The notes under the pieces: model-generated | What the model saw: the letters and a program-made list of their open reading frames with translations, nothing else | What the model was told of the DNA's origin: nothing | Databases searched by the model: none | Assembly: GCF_005221305.1 (NCBI RefSeq) | Contig: NZ_CP039887.1 | Span: forward strand, 1,302,001-1,366,000 | Source of the DNA: Neisseria subflava | GTDB lineage: Bacteria; Pseudomonadota; Gammaproteobacteria; Burkholderiales; Neisseriaceae | Length of the DNA stretch: 64,000 nucleotides | Direction of reading: 5' to 3' | Part shown: positions 43,842-54,089 of the stretch, one piece after another | Numbering within the stretch: position 1 is the first letter of the stretch | How the letters are laid out: every line of letters starts with the position of its first letter | Position numbers and translations under genes: made by a program

Positions 43842-44786
43842 TTATTCATTATGATGTTCGTGCATTTCTTGCGAACACAAAACTTCATCTTTATGCGGAT
43901 GCTGTTCACTTTCAATCTGAATCGTACAATGCCCGATGTTGTGATGCGCCAATTCATGTTCGATGCGATAGACGATTTGTTCGGACTCTGCAACCGTCAT
44001 ACTGCCATCGACAACAATATGGCAGGACAAAACGTGGATATTGCTGGTAATCGTCCAAACATGCAAGTCGTGAACAGATTTTACGCCCTCCGTATTGCGG
44101 ATAACGCTGAGCAACTCATCGGTATGGATGTTTTCCGGCGCACCTTCCATCAAAATGTGCAAAGTCTGTTTAAACAGCTTCCAGCCACTGCGCCCTACCA
44201 AAGCCGCCACCAATACGCTGGCAACCGTATCCGCCCATTGCCAGCCATACGCCATCATCAGTACCGCTGCGACAATCGCCCCTATCGAGCCGAATAAATC
44301 GCTGATTACATGCAGATACGCGCCGCGCATATTGACGTTTTCTTCAGTATCACCATTCTTCAACATATAAACGGCCACGCCGATATTGACCAACAATCCA
44401 ATGATACTGACCACCAACATGCCGCCCGTCAAAATTTCCGGCGGATAAAACAATCGTTTGACTGCTTCATAAAAAATCATCGCCGCAATCAACACCAGCG
44501 ACAATCCGTTAAACATCGCTGTCAAAATTTCAAAACGCTTATAGCCAAATGTTTTTTGCAGCGTGGTCTGTTTCTCGCCAAGTTTGAATGCCCACAATGC
44601 CACGCCCAGCGAAAACGCATCGCTGAACATATGCCCCGCATCGGAAAGCAGGGCCAAAGAGTTGGTCAGCCAGCCGCCGACCGCCTCAACCAGCATAAAT
44701 CCTGCAATGACGAAAAAGGAAATACGCAATACCTGCTTATTGGCGGTATGCGTATGCGCGTGCGAATGATCGTGATGATGTGCCAT
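43842..44786 (-). CDS. Cation diffusion facilitator (zinc/cadmium efflux)
   Basis: The 314-residue protein has a His-rich start (MAHHHDHSHAHTH), six hydrophobic segments and the CDF metal site: ALLSDAGHMFSDAFSLG (HxxxD, about 46-62) and HVISDLFGSIGA (HxxxD, about 153-164). It ends with a cytoplasmic domain and a His-rich tail. CDF proteins export zinc, cadmium or cobalt in exchange for protons. No metal regulator is adjacent. Confidence 0.93.
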   Translation of the reverse strand: MAHHHDHSHAHTHTANKQVLRISFFVIAGFMLVEAVGGWLTNSLALLSDAGHMFSDAFSLGVALWAFKLGEKQTTLQKTFGYKRFEILTAMFNGLSLVLIAAMIFYEAVKRLFYPPEILTGGMLVVSIIGLLVNIGVAVYMLKNGDTEENVNMRGAYLHVISDLFGSIGAIVAAVLMMAYGWQWADTVASVLVAALVGRSGWKLFKQTLHILMEGAPENIHTDELLSVIRNTEGVKSVHDLHVWTITSNIHVLSCHIVVDGSMTVAESEQIVYRIEHELAHHNIGHCTIQIESEQHPHKDEVLCSQEMHEHHNE

Positions 44787-44801
44787 GATGATTTTACCGT
44801 T

Positions 44802-45632
44802 TCAGACGGCCTTTTTATCCTGTTTCAAACTTTTCTCAAAATCTTCCAACATATCCAGCTCGAAACGGCTGAATCCTGCGCGTTCCCGTGCTTCGATATT
44901 GACGTAGCCGCGGAAGATAAACATATCGTAATGCGCAATCAGGCTGCGGAACAAGGCAACCGGTTCCAAACCGCGTTCACGGCAAAGATGCTGATACCAA
45001 TGATTGCCGATGGCGACATGCCCCACTTCATCGCGATAAATAATATCCAGTACATCGCAGGTTTCCATATCGCCACGTTGCGCCACTTTTGCACGAATAC
45101 CAGGCGTGACATCCAAACCGCGCGCCTCTAACACCCGCGGCACCAAAGCCATGCGCAACAAGGGATCGTAAGCAGTTTTATACGCCATATCCCATAAATG
45201 CCCGTGCGCTTCAAAATCGCCGTAATCGTAGCCCAAGCTGTTCAGACGGCCACGCATCAAGCCGAAGTGAAACACTTCTTCTTTCGCCACCCTTACCCAA
45301 TCGCGTACAAACTGAAACGGCATATTGCGAAAACGATACGCCGCATCTAAAGCCAGATTAATCGCATTAAATTCAATGTGCGCAATCGCGTGCAGCATGG
45401 CTGCATAGCCTTCGATCGTATTCATCTTGCGCGGCGTTACTTCTGATGGCGCAACCAAACGCGGGCGGGACGGATGTCCGGCAAAACGGCAATCCACAGG
45501 TTTTGACTCCTCAATAGTCAAACCTTCCGCCTCGCCCAACTGCGCAAACAAGGCCTGCGTCAATCTTCCCTTTTCATCCGGATTGTCCGACAGCAAAGCC
45601 TGTTCCAATAAAGGATAAGGATTCAGATACAT
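44802..45632 (-). CDS. DUF455 ferritin-like protein
   Basis: The start at 45632 (MYLNPYPLLEQALLSDNP) gives 276 residues; an extension to 45683 is hydrophobic and unlikely. The core has ExxH-type metal ligands: HAIAHIEFNAINLALDA, RVAKEEVFHFGLM and RDEVGHVAIGNHWY, each fitting a ferritin-like di-iron helix. DUF455 members are related in fold to MiaE-type hydroxylases; the substrate is unknown. A DUS lies inside the gene and another just after its stop. Confidence 0.88.
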   Translation of the reverse strand: MYLNPYPLLEQALLSDNPDEKGRLTQALFAQLGEAEGLTIEESKPVDCRFAGHPSRPRLVAPSEVTPRKMNTIEGYAAMLHAIAHIEFNAINLALDAAYRFRNMPFQFVRDWVRVAKEEVFHFGLMRGRLNSLGYDYGDFEAHGHLWDMAYKTAYDPLLRMALVPRVLEARGLDVTPGIRAKVAQRGDMETCDVLDIIYRDEVGHVAIGNHWYQHLCRERGLEPVALFRSLIAHYDMFIFRGYVNIEARERAGFSRFELDMLEDFEKSLKQDKKAV

Positions 45633-45921
45633 ACAAAACCATTGTTTTAAAAAGACAAATATTATAACCGTTTTAAAAAGCAAACAGAAAGACTATAATT
45701 TCACGCTTTCCGTAAAATGACATTAAATACCACACCAAACCATTGTGTGCTTCATTAAAAAAACGTCAAAACCAAATGCAGGCCGTCTGAAGAAATGAAA
45801 TTATTTCAGTCACTTGATTGGATTTTTCATATTTACACAAATTAAACCCCCCATTCAGCCCCTTGCCTGTTACACCATAACGTCTATACTGAACCCATCT
45901 CTCCGAACAAGGAACCAAAAC

Positions 45922-46542
45922 ATGAAAACTACCCGACTGTTCACCCTGACCGCTGCCGCGCTGCTTTCTTCAGCCATCGGCTTTGCACAAGCCGGCGCAG
46001 TGGACGCCCTGAAAAAATTCAATAATGACGCCGACGGTATCAGCGGCAACTTCAGCCAAACCGTTCACAGCAAAAAGAAAACCCAAACCACACACGGTAC
46101 ATTCAAAATCCTGCGCCCGGGCTTGTTCAAATGGGAATACACCAAACCCTACAAACAAACCATTGTTGGCGACGGCAAAACCATTTGGCTCTATGACGTA
46201 GATTTGGCGCAAGTAACCAAGTCCTCACAAGACCAAACCATCGGCGACAGCCCTGCCGCCATCCTCTCCAACAAAACCGCATTGGACAGCAGCTACACGC
46301 TGAAAGAAGACGGTTCTGCCAACGGTATCGACTACGTTTTGGCTACGCCTAAGAAAAACAACGCCGGCTATCAATACATCCGCATCGGCTTCAAAGGCGA
46401 CAACCTCGCCGCCATGCAGTTGAAAGACAGCTTCGGCAACCAAACCAGCATCAGCTTCAGCGGTTTGAACACCAAGCCTAACCTTTCCAGCGGTATGTTC
46501 AAATTCACGCCTCCTAAAGGCGTTGATGTTTTGAGCAACTAA
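45922..46542 (+). CDS. lolA: Periplasmic lipoprotein carrier LolA
   Basis: The start at 45922 (MKTTRLFTLTAAALLSSAIG) has an AAGGAACC ribosome site; the frame opens further upstream at 45814. A signal peptide ends around AQAGA (residue 25). The LolA fold is shown by GISGNFSQTV, GTFKILRPGLFKWEY and TIVGDGKTIWLYDVDLAQV. LolA carries lipoproteins from LolCDE to LolB across the periplasm. A DUS is upstream and a DUS hairpin follows. Confidence 0.95.
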   Translation: MKTTRLFTLTAAALLSSAIGFAQAGAVDALKKFNNDADGISGNFSQTVHSKKKTQTTHGTFKILRPGLFKWEYTKPYKQTIVGDGKTIWLYDVDLAQVTKSSQDQTIGDSPAAILSNKTALDSSYTLKEDGSANGIDYVLATPKKNNAGYQYIRIGFKGDNLAAMQLKDSFGNQTSISFSGLNTKPNLSSGMFKFTPPKGVDVLSN

Positions 46543-46558
46543 GCTTCTAATGAAATAC

Positions 46559-46589
46559 AAAGGCCGTCTGAACAACAGACGGCCTTTTA
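46559..46589. terminator. DUS hairpin terminator after lolA
   Basis: AAAGGCCGTCTG and CAGACGGCCTTT form the stem, with one DUS full length and the other shortened (ACAGACGGCC). It separates the convergent lolA and glmM genes. Confidence 0.8.
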
Positions 46590-46618
46590 TTTAGTTCAAT
46601 TCAACATCAAACACACTG

Positions 46619-47956
46619 TTACTTTTGACCTTGAATGGCAGCGGCAATTTTTTCTGCGCCTTTTTTCGCCCAGTCTGCCTGCTTGGCTTCCACCATCACA
46701 CGCACGACAGGCTCGGTACCGGATGCACGCAAGACCACACGGCCTTTGCCTTCGAGTTCTTTTTCCACTTCAGCCAAAGCCTCTTTGGAAGCGTCCTGCC
46801 AGTTTTGGCCTTTTTTGATGCGGACGTTAATCATGGTTTGCGGATACGGCTGCCAATCGGCGCAGACGGTGGCAAGGTCTTGATTCAAGGTTTGCAATGC
46901 CGCCAAAACTTGCAGCGCGGAAATGATGCCGTCGCCGGTATTGTGTTTGTCCATGCACAAAATATGGCCGCTGGCTTCACCGCCAATCAGCCAACCGCGT
47001 TGGTGGAGCTGTTCCAACACATAGCGGTCGCCCACTTTGGCGCGGCAGAAATCAACGCCCTGCTCTTTCAAAGCAATTTCCATCGCCATATTGGTCATCA
47101 CTGTACCCACCACGCCGCCGATTTCCACGCCTTCGTGCGCGCGCGCTTTGGCAATCACATAAATCAGGCTGTCGCCGTCATACACTTTGCCATTGCGATC
47201 AACCATCATCAAACGGTCGCCATCGCCATCCAAGGCAATGCCGTAATCGGCTTCATTTTGCAACACAGCCGCTTGCAAAGCTTTCGGATGGGTCGCACCA
47301 CATTTCTCATTAATGTTATAGCCGTTTGGCTCATCACCGATGCTGACCACTTGCGCGCCTAATTCGTGGAATACTTTAGGCGCAACTGCATAGCCTGCAC
47401 CATTGGCGGTATCGACCACCAATTTCAGACCGCGCAAGTCCAAATGACTTGGGAAAGTGGATTTACAAAACTCGATATAGCGGTCATCCGCACCATTAAT
47501 CCGGCGTGCACGGCCCAAACGGCCGGACGGCTGGGTTTTCATTTCTTCATCGATTTTGGCTTCAATTTCCAACTCGATTTCATCGCTCAACTTCACACCG
47601 CCTTCGGCAAAGAATTTAATGCCGTTGTCGGAATAAACGTTATGGGAAGCAGAAATCATCACACCGGCAGACAAACGTAAAGCACGGGTCAGATACGCTA
47701 CGCCCGGGGTTGGCAAAGGGCCGGTTTGAATAACATTGACACCGGCGGCAGTAAAGCCGGCAATCAGAGCGGCTTCCAGCATATAGCCTGAAATACGCGT
47801 GTCTTTACCGATTAAAACGGTCGGTTTAATTTCACCTTCGTGCTGTACCAAAACCTGACCTGCCGCATAACCCAATTTCAAGACAAAATCAGGATTGATA
47901 GGGAATTGACCGACTTCGCCGCGTACACCGTCAGTACCGAAATATTTTTTTGCCAT
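46619..47956 (-). CDS. glmM: Phosphoglucosamine mutase
   Basis: The start at 47956 ([16 protein letters not shown]) has a GGAG ribosome site; an extension reaches 48055. The 445-residue protein has the active-site loop [19 protein letters not shown] (phospho-Ser about residue 100), the metal loop [12 protein letters not shown] (about 240) and the C-terminal [15 protein letters not shown]. It converts glucosamine-6-phosphate to glucosamine-1-phosphate for peptidoglycan and LOS. Confidence 0.97.
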   Translation of the reverse strand: MAKKYFGTDGVRGEVGQFPINPDFVLKLGYAAGQVLVQHEGEIKPTVLIGKDTRISGYMLEAALIAGFTAAGVNVIQTGPLPTPGVAYLTRALRLSAGVMISASHNVYSDNGIKFFAEGGVKLSDEIELEIEAKIDEEMKTQPSGRLGRARRINGADDRYIEFCKSTFPSHLDLRGLKLVVDTANGAGYAVAPKVFHELGAQVVSIGDEPNGYNINEKCGATHPKALQAAVLQNEADYGIALDGDGDRLMMVDRNGKVYDGDSLIYVIAKARAHEGVEIGGVVGTVMTNMAMEIALKEQGVDFCRAKVGDRYVLEQLHQRGWLIGGEASGHILCMDKHNTGDGIISALQVLAALQTLNQDLATVCADWQPYPQTMINVRIKKGQNWQDASKEALAEVEKELEGKGRVVLRASGTEPVVRVMVEAKQADWAKKGAEKIAAAIQGQK

Positions 47957-48100
47957 GAGATAACTCCGTGATTGTTTTGTCGTATGTGAATATGGTTGAA
48001 CTTCTTTAAAAGAATATTGTGTTTGAAGGCCGTCTGAATCTTTCAGACAAACCATAATCTACTACTTACGTATTATAGCAAGATCAGGCCTTCCTGCACG

Positions 48101-48133
48101 AAAAAAGCGCATCCTATGCAGAATGCGCTTTCT
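48101..48133 (-). terminator. Terminator of the cytochrome c5 gene
   Basis: On the minus strand AAAGCGCAT and ATGCGCTTT form a 9-bp stem, followed by six T. It lies about 23 bases after the cytochrome stop and 145 bases before glmM. Confidence 0.8.
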
Positions 48134-48155
48134 ATTCGAGATTTAAAGTCAAATT

Positions 48156-49013
48156 TTAGAATTTAGCACCAGATTGATTAGCCATGTAATCAACTGCAGC
48201 TTTCACTTCATCGTCGCTCAGGCTGCCGTTACCGCCTTTGGCAGGCATGGCGTTAAAGCCTTCGATTGCATGTTTGTGCAGGGTATCTTTACCTTGTTTG
48301 ATACGAGGAGCCCAGTCTTCTTTTTTACCTACATGAGGAACACCGGGAACCGCACCGCCGTGACATGCTTGGCAGCTGGCTTCGTAAACTTTTTTACCGT
48401 CTACACCACTGGCAGCTGCGCCTTTGTCTTCAGCTTTGGCAGCATCTGCTTTAGGAGCATCGGCAGGAGCCGCAGCATCAGCCGCTGGAGCTGAAGCAGC
48501 TTCACCGGAAGCAGCGGCATCGGCAGGGGCCGCAGCATCAGGATCAGGGAAAGTACCGCCGGCTTTGTTGGCCATATAAGTAATCACGCGTTTCAATTCT
48601 TGGTCGGTCAAATCAGCCGCACCACCTTTGGCAGGCATTGCGTTGAAACCGTTCAAAGCGTGTTGGAACAAGGTATCAAAACCTTGGGCGATACGAGGAG
48701 CCCAATCGCCTTTGTTTTCAAATTTAGGCGCGTTAGGAACAATGCTGTCCGCCGCGTGACATTGGATACAGATTTTGTTGAAAATCTGGTCGCCTTGACG
48801 TTCGCCGACAGGGATGCCGTCGCCCAGTTTGAGTTGGCCGACTGGCTGGATACGGGTTTGAGTCGCAGCTTCGGTTGTTTCGTTAACATCGCCGAATGAA
48901 CCGCTTCCTGCCAATTTGATCAGGAAGAAAATCACTGCAATAACAATAACGATACCGCTCACAAGGGTGAACAATGCAGAGCCTTGGGCTTTGTGGTCGC
49001 GGAGTTGTTTCAT
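48156..49013 (-). CDS. Di-heme cytochrome c5
   Basis: The 285-residue protein has a membrane anchor/signal (about 14-34) and two class-I cytochrome domains. Each has a CxxCH heme site (CIQCH at about 82-86, CQACH at about 213-217) and the repeated motif FNAMPAKGG with a Met ligand. The two are joined by a low-complexity Ala/Pro/Asp linker (about 155-200). Such a two-domain c5 in Neisseria carries electrons from the bc1 complex to the cbb3 oxidase and the nitrite reductase AniA. The linker composition varies in length between strains. Confidence 0.94.
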   Translation of the reverse strand: MKQLRDHKAQGSALFTLVSGIVIVIAVIFFLIKLAGSGSFGDVNETTEAATQTRIQPVGQLKLGDGIPVGERQGDQIFNKICIQCHAADSIVPNAPKFENKGDWAPRIAQGFDTLFQHALNGFNAMPAKGGAADLTDQELKRVITYMANKAGGTFPDPDAAAPADAAASGEAASAPAADAAAPADAPKADAAKAEDKGAAASGVDGKKVYEASCQACHGGAVPGVPHVGKKEDWAPRIKQGKDTLHKHAIEGFNAMPAKGGNGSLSDDEVKAAVDYMANQSGAKF

Positions 49014-49298
49014 TTGGTAGGCCTCGCCGTTAGGTTAGGTTGTGCTGTAAGTTATAGTTTATGTGTTAAACGCAATTAACAATATTTTGCTGGATTATAC
49101 TGAATTCGCAAAGGCTTTCCAATCCATCTTGAGAAAAAGATACGCAAAAATCCTCAAAAAGGCCGTCTGAAATCTATAAGCCTTTGTAGTTAATTGATTA
49201 TTCCAGCCATACAAAAAAGTGACCGCCAATGCCACTTTCAGACACTTTCAAGATAAACTTTGCCAATAAAGCCAATATGCGTTAACCTTACGGCTTCC

Positions 49299-49374
49299 GC
49301 ACCCATAGCTCAGTTGGAAGAGTGTCAGTTTCCGAAGCTGGAGGTCACAGGTTCGATCCCTGTTGGGTGCGCCA
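49299..49374 (+). tRNA. tRNA-Arg(CCG)
   Basis: Acceptor GCACCCA/TGGGTGC, a D stem GCTC/GAGT (one G-U), an anticodon stem TCAGT/GCTGG with loop TTCCGAA (anticodon CCG at the middle), a variable AGGTC and a T stem ACAGG/CCTGT with TTCGATC all fold. Discriminator G and encoded CCA end the gene. It reads CGG codons. Confidence 0.96.
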
Positions 49375-49383
49375 ATTATAAAG

Positions 49384-49422
49384 AGGCCGTCTGAAAGATG
49401 AAAATTTTTCAGACGGCCTTTT
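49384..49422. terminator. DUS inverted-repeat after the tRNA
   Basis: AGGCCGTCTGAAA and TTTCAGACGGCCT, followed by TTT, form a stem between tRNA-Arg and the aminotransferase stop, serving both. Confidence 0.85.
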
Positions 49423-49465
49423 GATTTACTTCAAATAAAACTACATTCAATTTCAGATTGAACGG

Positions 49466-50659
49466 CTATTGCAACACTTTGGCGAATGCCTCGGCCACAT
49501 AATCGATATTCGATGCATTCAAACCGGCCACACACATCCTGCCCGAATCCAGCAGATAAACGGCAAACTCGTCACGCAGGCGGTGTACCTGCTCTACGGT
49601 CAGGCCTGTATAGCTGAACATACCGCGCTGTTTGATGAAATAGCTGAAATCGCGATTGGGGATTTTTGCCGTCAAAACATCATAAAGTTTCTGACGCATG
49701 GCACGGATGCGGTCGCGCATGGCGTAAACCTCATTTTCCCACAAAGCGCGCAAATCATCACTGTTCATCACATCAGACGCAATATATGCACCATGCGCGG
49801 CAGGGCTGGAATAAATGCGGCGGACAGTAAATTTCAACTGTCCGAACACCAGCTCTGCTTCTTCCTTATTGGGGCATACTACGCTCAAACCGCCGACGCG
49901 CTCGCCGTACAGCGACAGATTTTTCGAGAAAGAGTTGCTGACAAACAAAGGCAGACCCATTTCGACGGCTTTACGGATTGCATACGCATCGCTGTCCAAA
50001 TCCTCGCCGAAACCTTGATAGGCAATATCCATAAACGGAATCAGCTTGTGCGTTTTGATGATGTCCAACACCTCATCCCATTGCGCTTGCGACATATCTA
50101 CGCCGGTCGGGTTTTGACAGCATGGATGCAAAATCAAGACGCTGTTTTCCGGCAATGTTTTGAAAAACGCTGTCATTTCTTCAAATTTTACGCCGACGGT
50201 TTCAGGGTTGTAATAAGGATACGTCCCCACTTCAAAACCGGCGCCTTCAAAAATGCCTTTATGGTTATCCCAAGTCGGATCGCTGACATAGGCTTTTACA
50301 TCGGGGAACCAACGGTGCAAAAAGTCGGCACCGACTTTCAACGCCCCCGAGCCGCCTAAAGTCTGTACGGTCGCAACACGCCCTTCTGCCAATGCCGGAT
50401 TATCCTTGCCAAACAACAAACGCTGAACCGCGCTTCGATAAGTGTCCAAACCTTCCATCGGCAGATAAGGAGAGGGGCGCGGTACGGCCGCACGCTCTGC
50501 TGCTGCCCGGCGGACAGATTCCAAAACCGGCATTTTGCCTTCGTCATCAAAATAAATGCCTATGCTCAAATTGACTTTTTCAGGACGCTCGTCGCGTTTG
50601 AAGGTTTCAACCAAACTCAAAATCGGGTCGCCCGGATAATACTCGACATGACGGTACAT
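49466..50659 (-). CDS. tyrB: Aromatic/aspartate aminotransferase paralogue (TyrB-type)
   Basis: The start at 50659 ([20 protein letters not shown]) has an AAGGAAG ribosome site; the open frame extends to 50728. The 397-residue protein has [12 protein letters not shown] (about 183-194), [14 protein letters not shown] and the Schiff-base Lys in [16 protein letters not shown] (about 240-255). It is the same class as the gene at 41474, but clearly diverged. Assigned to TyrB by overall resemblance; the substrate is not decided by sequence. Confidence 0.85.
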   Translation of the reverse strand: MYRHVEYYPGDPILSLVETFKRDERPEKVNLSIGIYFDDEGKMPVLESVRRAAAERAAVPRPSPYLPMEGLDTYRSAVQRLLFGKDNPALAEGRVATVQTLGGSGALKVGADFLHRWFPDVKAYVSDPTWDNHKGIFEGAGFEVGTYPYYNPETVGVKFEEMTAFFKTLPENSVLILHPCCQNPTGVDMSQAQWDEVLDIIKTHKLIPFMDIAYQGFGEDLDSDAYAIRKAVEMGLPLFVSNSFSKNLSLYGERVGGLSVVCPNKEEAELVFGQLKFTVRRIYSSPAAHGAYIASDVMNSDDLRALWENEVYAMRDRIRAMRQKLYDVLTAKIPNRDFSYFIKQRGMFSYTGLTVEQVHRLRDEFAVYLLDSGRMCVAGLNASNIDYVAEAFAKVLQ

Positions 50660-50727
50660 AGTGCTTCCTTTGTTTTCAGACAGAATGATGAAGATTGTGG
50701 CACTAAAAGGTCTTATTTGCAAAATCA

Positions 50728-50755
50728 AGGCCGTCTGAAAAATTCAGACGGCCTG
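50728..50755. terminator. DUS inverted-repeat terminator
   Basis: AAGGCCGTCTGAA and TTCAGACGGCCT form a tight hairpin between the aminotransferase and the downstream end of the GntR regulator gene. Confidence 0.8.
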
Positions 50756-50769
50756 ATTATTTTTAAACG

Positions 50770-51543
50770 CTACCAATCTACCCGTTTCAAATCATTTTGC
50801 GCCAATACATCCGCATGCTCGCTGCGGCTTTGATATTCCCTGTCCTGCAAAATGCGGCGGGCGACATAATTCAAGTGCAGCTTGGCCGCTTTTGCAGCCT
50901 CCGTCGGCTTAGCCTGGGCAACGGCTTCAAAAATAGCGCGGTGCTGGGCAATCAATGTCGGGCGCGGGTCTTCGGTTTGATGGATATAGATAATGCCGCT
51001 GCGTGTTTGCTGATAAAGCATTTTGAGCAGGCTGCTGGAAAGATGACTGAATAGGATATTGTGTGCGGCATCGGCAATGGTTTGATGGAAGCTGACGTCT
51101 GCCTCGGCTTGATGCTCCAAGTTTCCGCTTTCGCAGGCCGTCTCGAACTTCTGCCGCCAGAAGTCAATGCGTTTCAAATCGGCGTCAGTCCGTCTTTCGG
51201 CAGCCAGCGCCGCCATACAGCCTTCAACGTGACAGCTGAAATCGAATACGTCTGTTTCCCAATTGGTATGTTTGCCGAGCAACTCCTGCCAGCTTTGTAA
51301 AAAATCCTGCTGCGGCTTGACGGAAACATAATAGCCATCGCCCTGCCGCGCTTCCAAAACCTGCTTGGCAATCAAGATATTCAATGCCACCCTGACCGAC
51401 GGACGCGATACGCCGAATTCTTCCGCAAGCGTACGTTCGGGAGGCAATTTACTGCCTTCTTCATAAATGCCGGTAGCGATACGTTCTTCCAAAACGGCTA
51501 AAACCTGATCGCTGATTTTTTGCGGACGAACCAATTTCGTCAT
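50770..51543 (-). CDS. gdhR: FadR/GntR-family regulator, GdhR-like
   Basis: The 257-residue protein has an N-terminal winged helix (about 8-73: KISDQVLAVLEERIATG, then FGVSRPSVRVALNILIAK and ARQGDGYYV) and a C-terminal all-helical FCD effector domain with metal-ligand histidines (DVSFHQTIADAAHN, IAQHRAIFEAV). It resembles neisserial GdhR, which responds to 2-oxoglutarate and controls glutamate dehydrogenase and lactate permease genes. No gdhA lies beside it. LldR-type regulators are a close alternative. Confidence 0.75.
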   Translation of the reverse strand: MTKLVRPQKISDQVLAVLEERIATGIYEEGSKLPPERTLAEEFGVSRPSVRVALNILIAKQVLEARQGDGYYVSVKPQQDFLQSWQELLGKHTNWETDVFDFSCHVEGCMAALAAERRTDADLKRIDFWRQKFETACESGNLEHQAEADVSFHQTIADAAHNILFSHLSSSLLKMLYQQTRSGIIYIHQTEDPRPTLIAQHRAIFEAVAQAKPTEAAKAAKLHLNYVARRILQDREYQSRSEHADVLAQNDLKRVDW

Positions 51544-51971
51544 GTTGTATTCCTGATGATTGAAGGACAGTTTTATTCAGACGGCCATAAATTGGATTGA
51601 CCAATTGGCCGCCCATTCTAATCAATCCCCTATTTTTTCGTCAAGAAATGTTATCAAATCGCAACATCAATAGAAAATCATAAGCAAATGACGCTTTCTA
51701 TACCAAATATCTTCTTGCTTTTAGTTAAATAATTAAATTAATGAAATTCCCAATAATCAAGTTTAAAACTATATTAGCATTTTTCATTAACTGCTTAAGA
51801 AGAATCAAATTTTACCATCACTGGTATAACCAAATCACGAACCAGCAAAACATGCAAATAAAATGATAAATATTGATATAAGTTAAAAACAGTATGTTTT
51901 AATTTTACTAAACTTTGTATATACTGCTTAAGTATTACTCGACATGACACTTAATAATAGAGAGAAACCAC
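51544..51971. other. Divergent region between gdhR-like and copper-receptor genes
   Basis: This 428-base stretch is strongly AT-rich and holds a DUS near the regulator start, a TGGATTGACCAATTGGCCG inverted motif (about 51592-51610) and a TATACT -10-like element at 51920-51925, about 45 bases before the receptor start. No gene is seen. The TTGACCAATTGG motif could be a GntR operator; this is inference. Confidence 0.5.
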
Positions 51972-53948
51972 ATGAAATACCCACCATTACTTATCTTGCC
52001 TATCGTCTTAGCCGTATCTCAAGCATGGGCAGATACTGACCCTGTACCTGAAGAAACAGTTACCCTTTCCCCTGTCACCGTTACCGGCACACAACAAGAA
52101 AAAGCCAACCGCGTTACTTTCAACCCCAAAGCTGCTTTGCAACCCCTCCCTGCCGGTGACGGGGCAGACCTTTTACAATCCGTGCCTAATATGAGCATCA
52201 TCCGCAAAGGCGGCAGCTCGGGCGATCCGCTGTTCCGTGGCTTGGGTGGCTCGCGCCTCTCCGTCAATGCCGACGACCAGTTTATTTATGGCGGTTGCGG
52301 TATGCGCATGGATCCGCCAACTGCCTATATCCACCCAAATTCATTTGATCAAGTCGTGGTCACCAAAGGCCCGCAAACCGTTACCCAAGGTATGGGCTTG
52401 GTTAGCGGCTCGGTGCAATTTATCCGTAAAGATCCTGATTTCACTGAAAAACCTTATAACATTAACGCCACCCTGACAGCAGGCAGCAATGACCGCCTTG
52501 ACGGCTCGCTGGAAGCTGAGTTCGGCGGCAAATACGGCTATGTCCGTACCAATATCTCCCATAACGAAGCCGACGATTACAAAGACGGCGACGGCAATCG
52601 CATTCATTCCAACTTCAAACGCGACAGCCAAATGTTGCAACTGGGTGTTACCCCGACAGAAAACACCACCATTGCCGGTACATACGAGCGCAGCAGGGCC
52701 AAGGTTGCCTACGCCGACCGCATGATGGACGGCAGCAAATTCGACCGTGATGCGTGGAACATCCGTTTTACCCAACGCAACCTTACCCCATGGTTCAGCG
52801 AGTTGGAACTGCGCTACGGTAAAAGCGAAATCGACCACGTGATGGACACATACAGCCTGCGTACCATCTACGACCGTGCCGGCAAGCAGATTAAAAATGC
52901 CAACAACCCTAAACGCAATACCGATACAGGCCGTCTGAAAGCCACTTTCGACTGGGACAAGCTCAACCTGCAAACCGGTTTGGACTATCTGGACGACGTC
53001 CACGTCGCACGCATGGAGCGTGGCGGCGACGGCTACAGCCACAAGCCTTACATGCCCAACCAAAGTTTCAAACAATGGGGCATTTTCACCGAAGCCTCTT
53101 GGCAGCAAACCGACAATCAACGCTGGGTAGCAGGTTTGCGCCATGACCAAGTCAAAGCACATTACGATACCGCGCGCGTGACCGACCCCGTTTTGAAACA
53201 TCAAAAATTCAATTTGAACTCAGGCTTCCTGCGCTGGGAAAGAAATACGGACAACGGCCTGAAATACTATGCCGGCTTCGGTATTGCCGAACGCGCACCT
53301 GACTACTGGGAACGCCTGCAGTCTGAAAACAAAGCCATCCGCGCAGAGCAAAACCGCCAAATCGATGCAGGTGTAATCTGGAAACGTCCTAACCTCCACG
53401 CTTCCGTATCCGTATTCGGCAGCGACATCAAAGACTTCATCATGATGGAGCGCCAAGGCATGAATTTCGGCGTGCGCAACATCAACGCTTCACGCTTTGG
53501 CGGCGAAGCCGAAGTCAAATGGACATTTGCGCCTAACTGGGAAGTCGGCACCAGCCTCGCCTACACCCACGGCAAAAACCGTACCGACGGCAAACCTTTG
53601 GCACAAACGCCGCCGCTCGAGTGGAACAATACCCTCGCCTTTGACAACGGCAAATTCAGCGCGGGCGCATTATGGCGCGTCGTGGCCAAACAAAACCGTT
53701 ACAGTAAAGGCCAAGGCAATATCGTCGGCCAAGACATCGGCGCTTCTTCGGGCTTTGGCGTACTCTCGCTCAACGCCGGTTGGAAATTCAGCAAATACGC
53801 CACATTGCAAGGCGGCGTGGACAACGTGTTCAACAAAACCTATGCTGAATTCGTCAGCCGTGGTGGCGACCCGTCTGCCGGTACTCAAACCATGCGCGTG
53901 AACGAACCCGGCCGTACTGCATGGCTGAGACTGCAAGCTAAGTTCTAA
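51972..53948 (+). CDS. TonB-dependent copper-type receptor (OprC/NosA-like)
   Basis: The 658-residue outer-membrane receptor has a signal peptide (about 1-20, ending QAWA), a TonB-box-like ETVTLSPVTVTG, a plug with NMSIIRKGGSSGDPLFRG and GGCGMRMDPPTAYI, and a barrel ending in Phe. The plug CxxxM (CGMRM) and the barrel HxM in EIDHVMDTY match the copper site described for P. aeruginosa OprC (CxxxM-HxM). It probably imports copper; a role in siderophore or other metal import is possible. A GAGAG ribosome site precedes the ATG. Confidence 0.88.
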   Translation: MKYPPLLILPIVLAVSQAWADTDPVPEETVTLSPVTVTGTQQEKANRVTFNPKAALQPLPAGDGADLLQSVPNMSIIRKGGSSGDPLFRGLGGSRLSVNADDQFIYGGCGMRMDPPTAYIHPNSFDQVVVTKGPQTVTQGMGLVSGSVQFIRKDPDFTEKPYNINATLTAGSNDRLDGSLEAEFGGKYGYVRTNISHNEADDYKDGDGNRIHSNFKRDSQMLQLGVTPTENTTIAGTYERSRAKVAYADRMMDGSKFDRDAWNIRFTQRNLTPWFSELELRYGKSEIDHVMDTYSLRTIYDRAGKQIKNANNPKRNTDTGRLKATFDWDKLNLQTGLDYLDDVHVARMERGGDGYSHKPYMPNQSFKQWGIFTEASWQQTDNQRWVAGLRHDQVKAHYDTARVTDPVLKHQKFNLNSGFLRWERNTDNGLKYYAGFGIAERAPDYWERLQSENKAIRAEQNRQIDAGVIWKRPNLHASVSVFGSDIKDFIMMERQGMNFGVRNINASRFGGEAEVKWTFAPNWEVGTSLAYTHGKNRTDGKPLAQTPPLEWNNTLAFDNGKFSAGALWRVVAKQNRYSKGQGNIVGQDIGASSGFGVLSLNAGWKFSKYATLQGGVDNVFNKTYAEFVSRGGDPSAGTQTMRVNEPGRTAWLRLQAKF

Positions 53949-53969
53949 TCAGCCTCGCGTGTATATAAA

Positions 53970-54013
53970 AAGGCCGTCTGAAAACTGATTTATATCGGCT
54001 TTCAGACGGCCTT
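53970..54013. terminator. DUS inverted-repeat terminator
   Basis: AAGGCCGTCTGAAA and TTTCAGACGGCCTT form a stem around an AT-rich loop after the receptor stop. Confidence 0.85.
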
Positions 54014-54036
54014 GATATTTTTTAATGATATTTTTA

Positions 54037-54079
54037 AACAAACAGTCCGGCGAAGCAATGCAACGCCGGACTGTTTGTT
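54037..54079 (-). terminator. Terminator of the SNF transporter
   Basis: AACAAACAGTCCGGCG and CGCCGGACTGTTTGTT form a 16-bp perfect stem. On the minus strand it follows the transporter stop directly and leads into a T-rich stretch. Confidence 0.85.
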
Positions 54080-54089
54080 CACTATCGGA

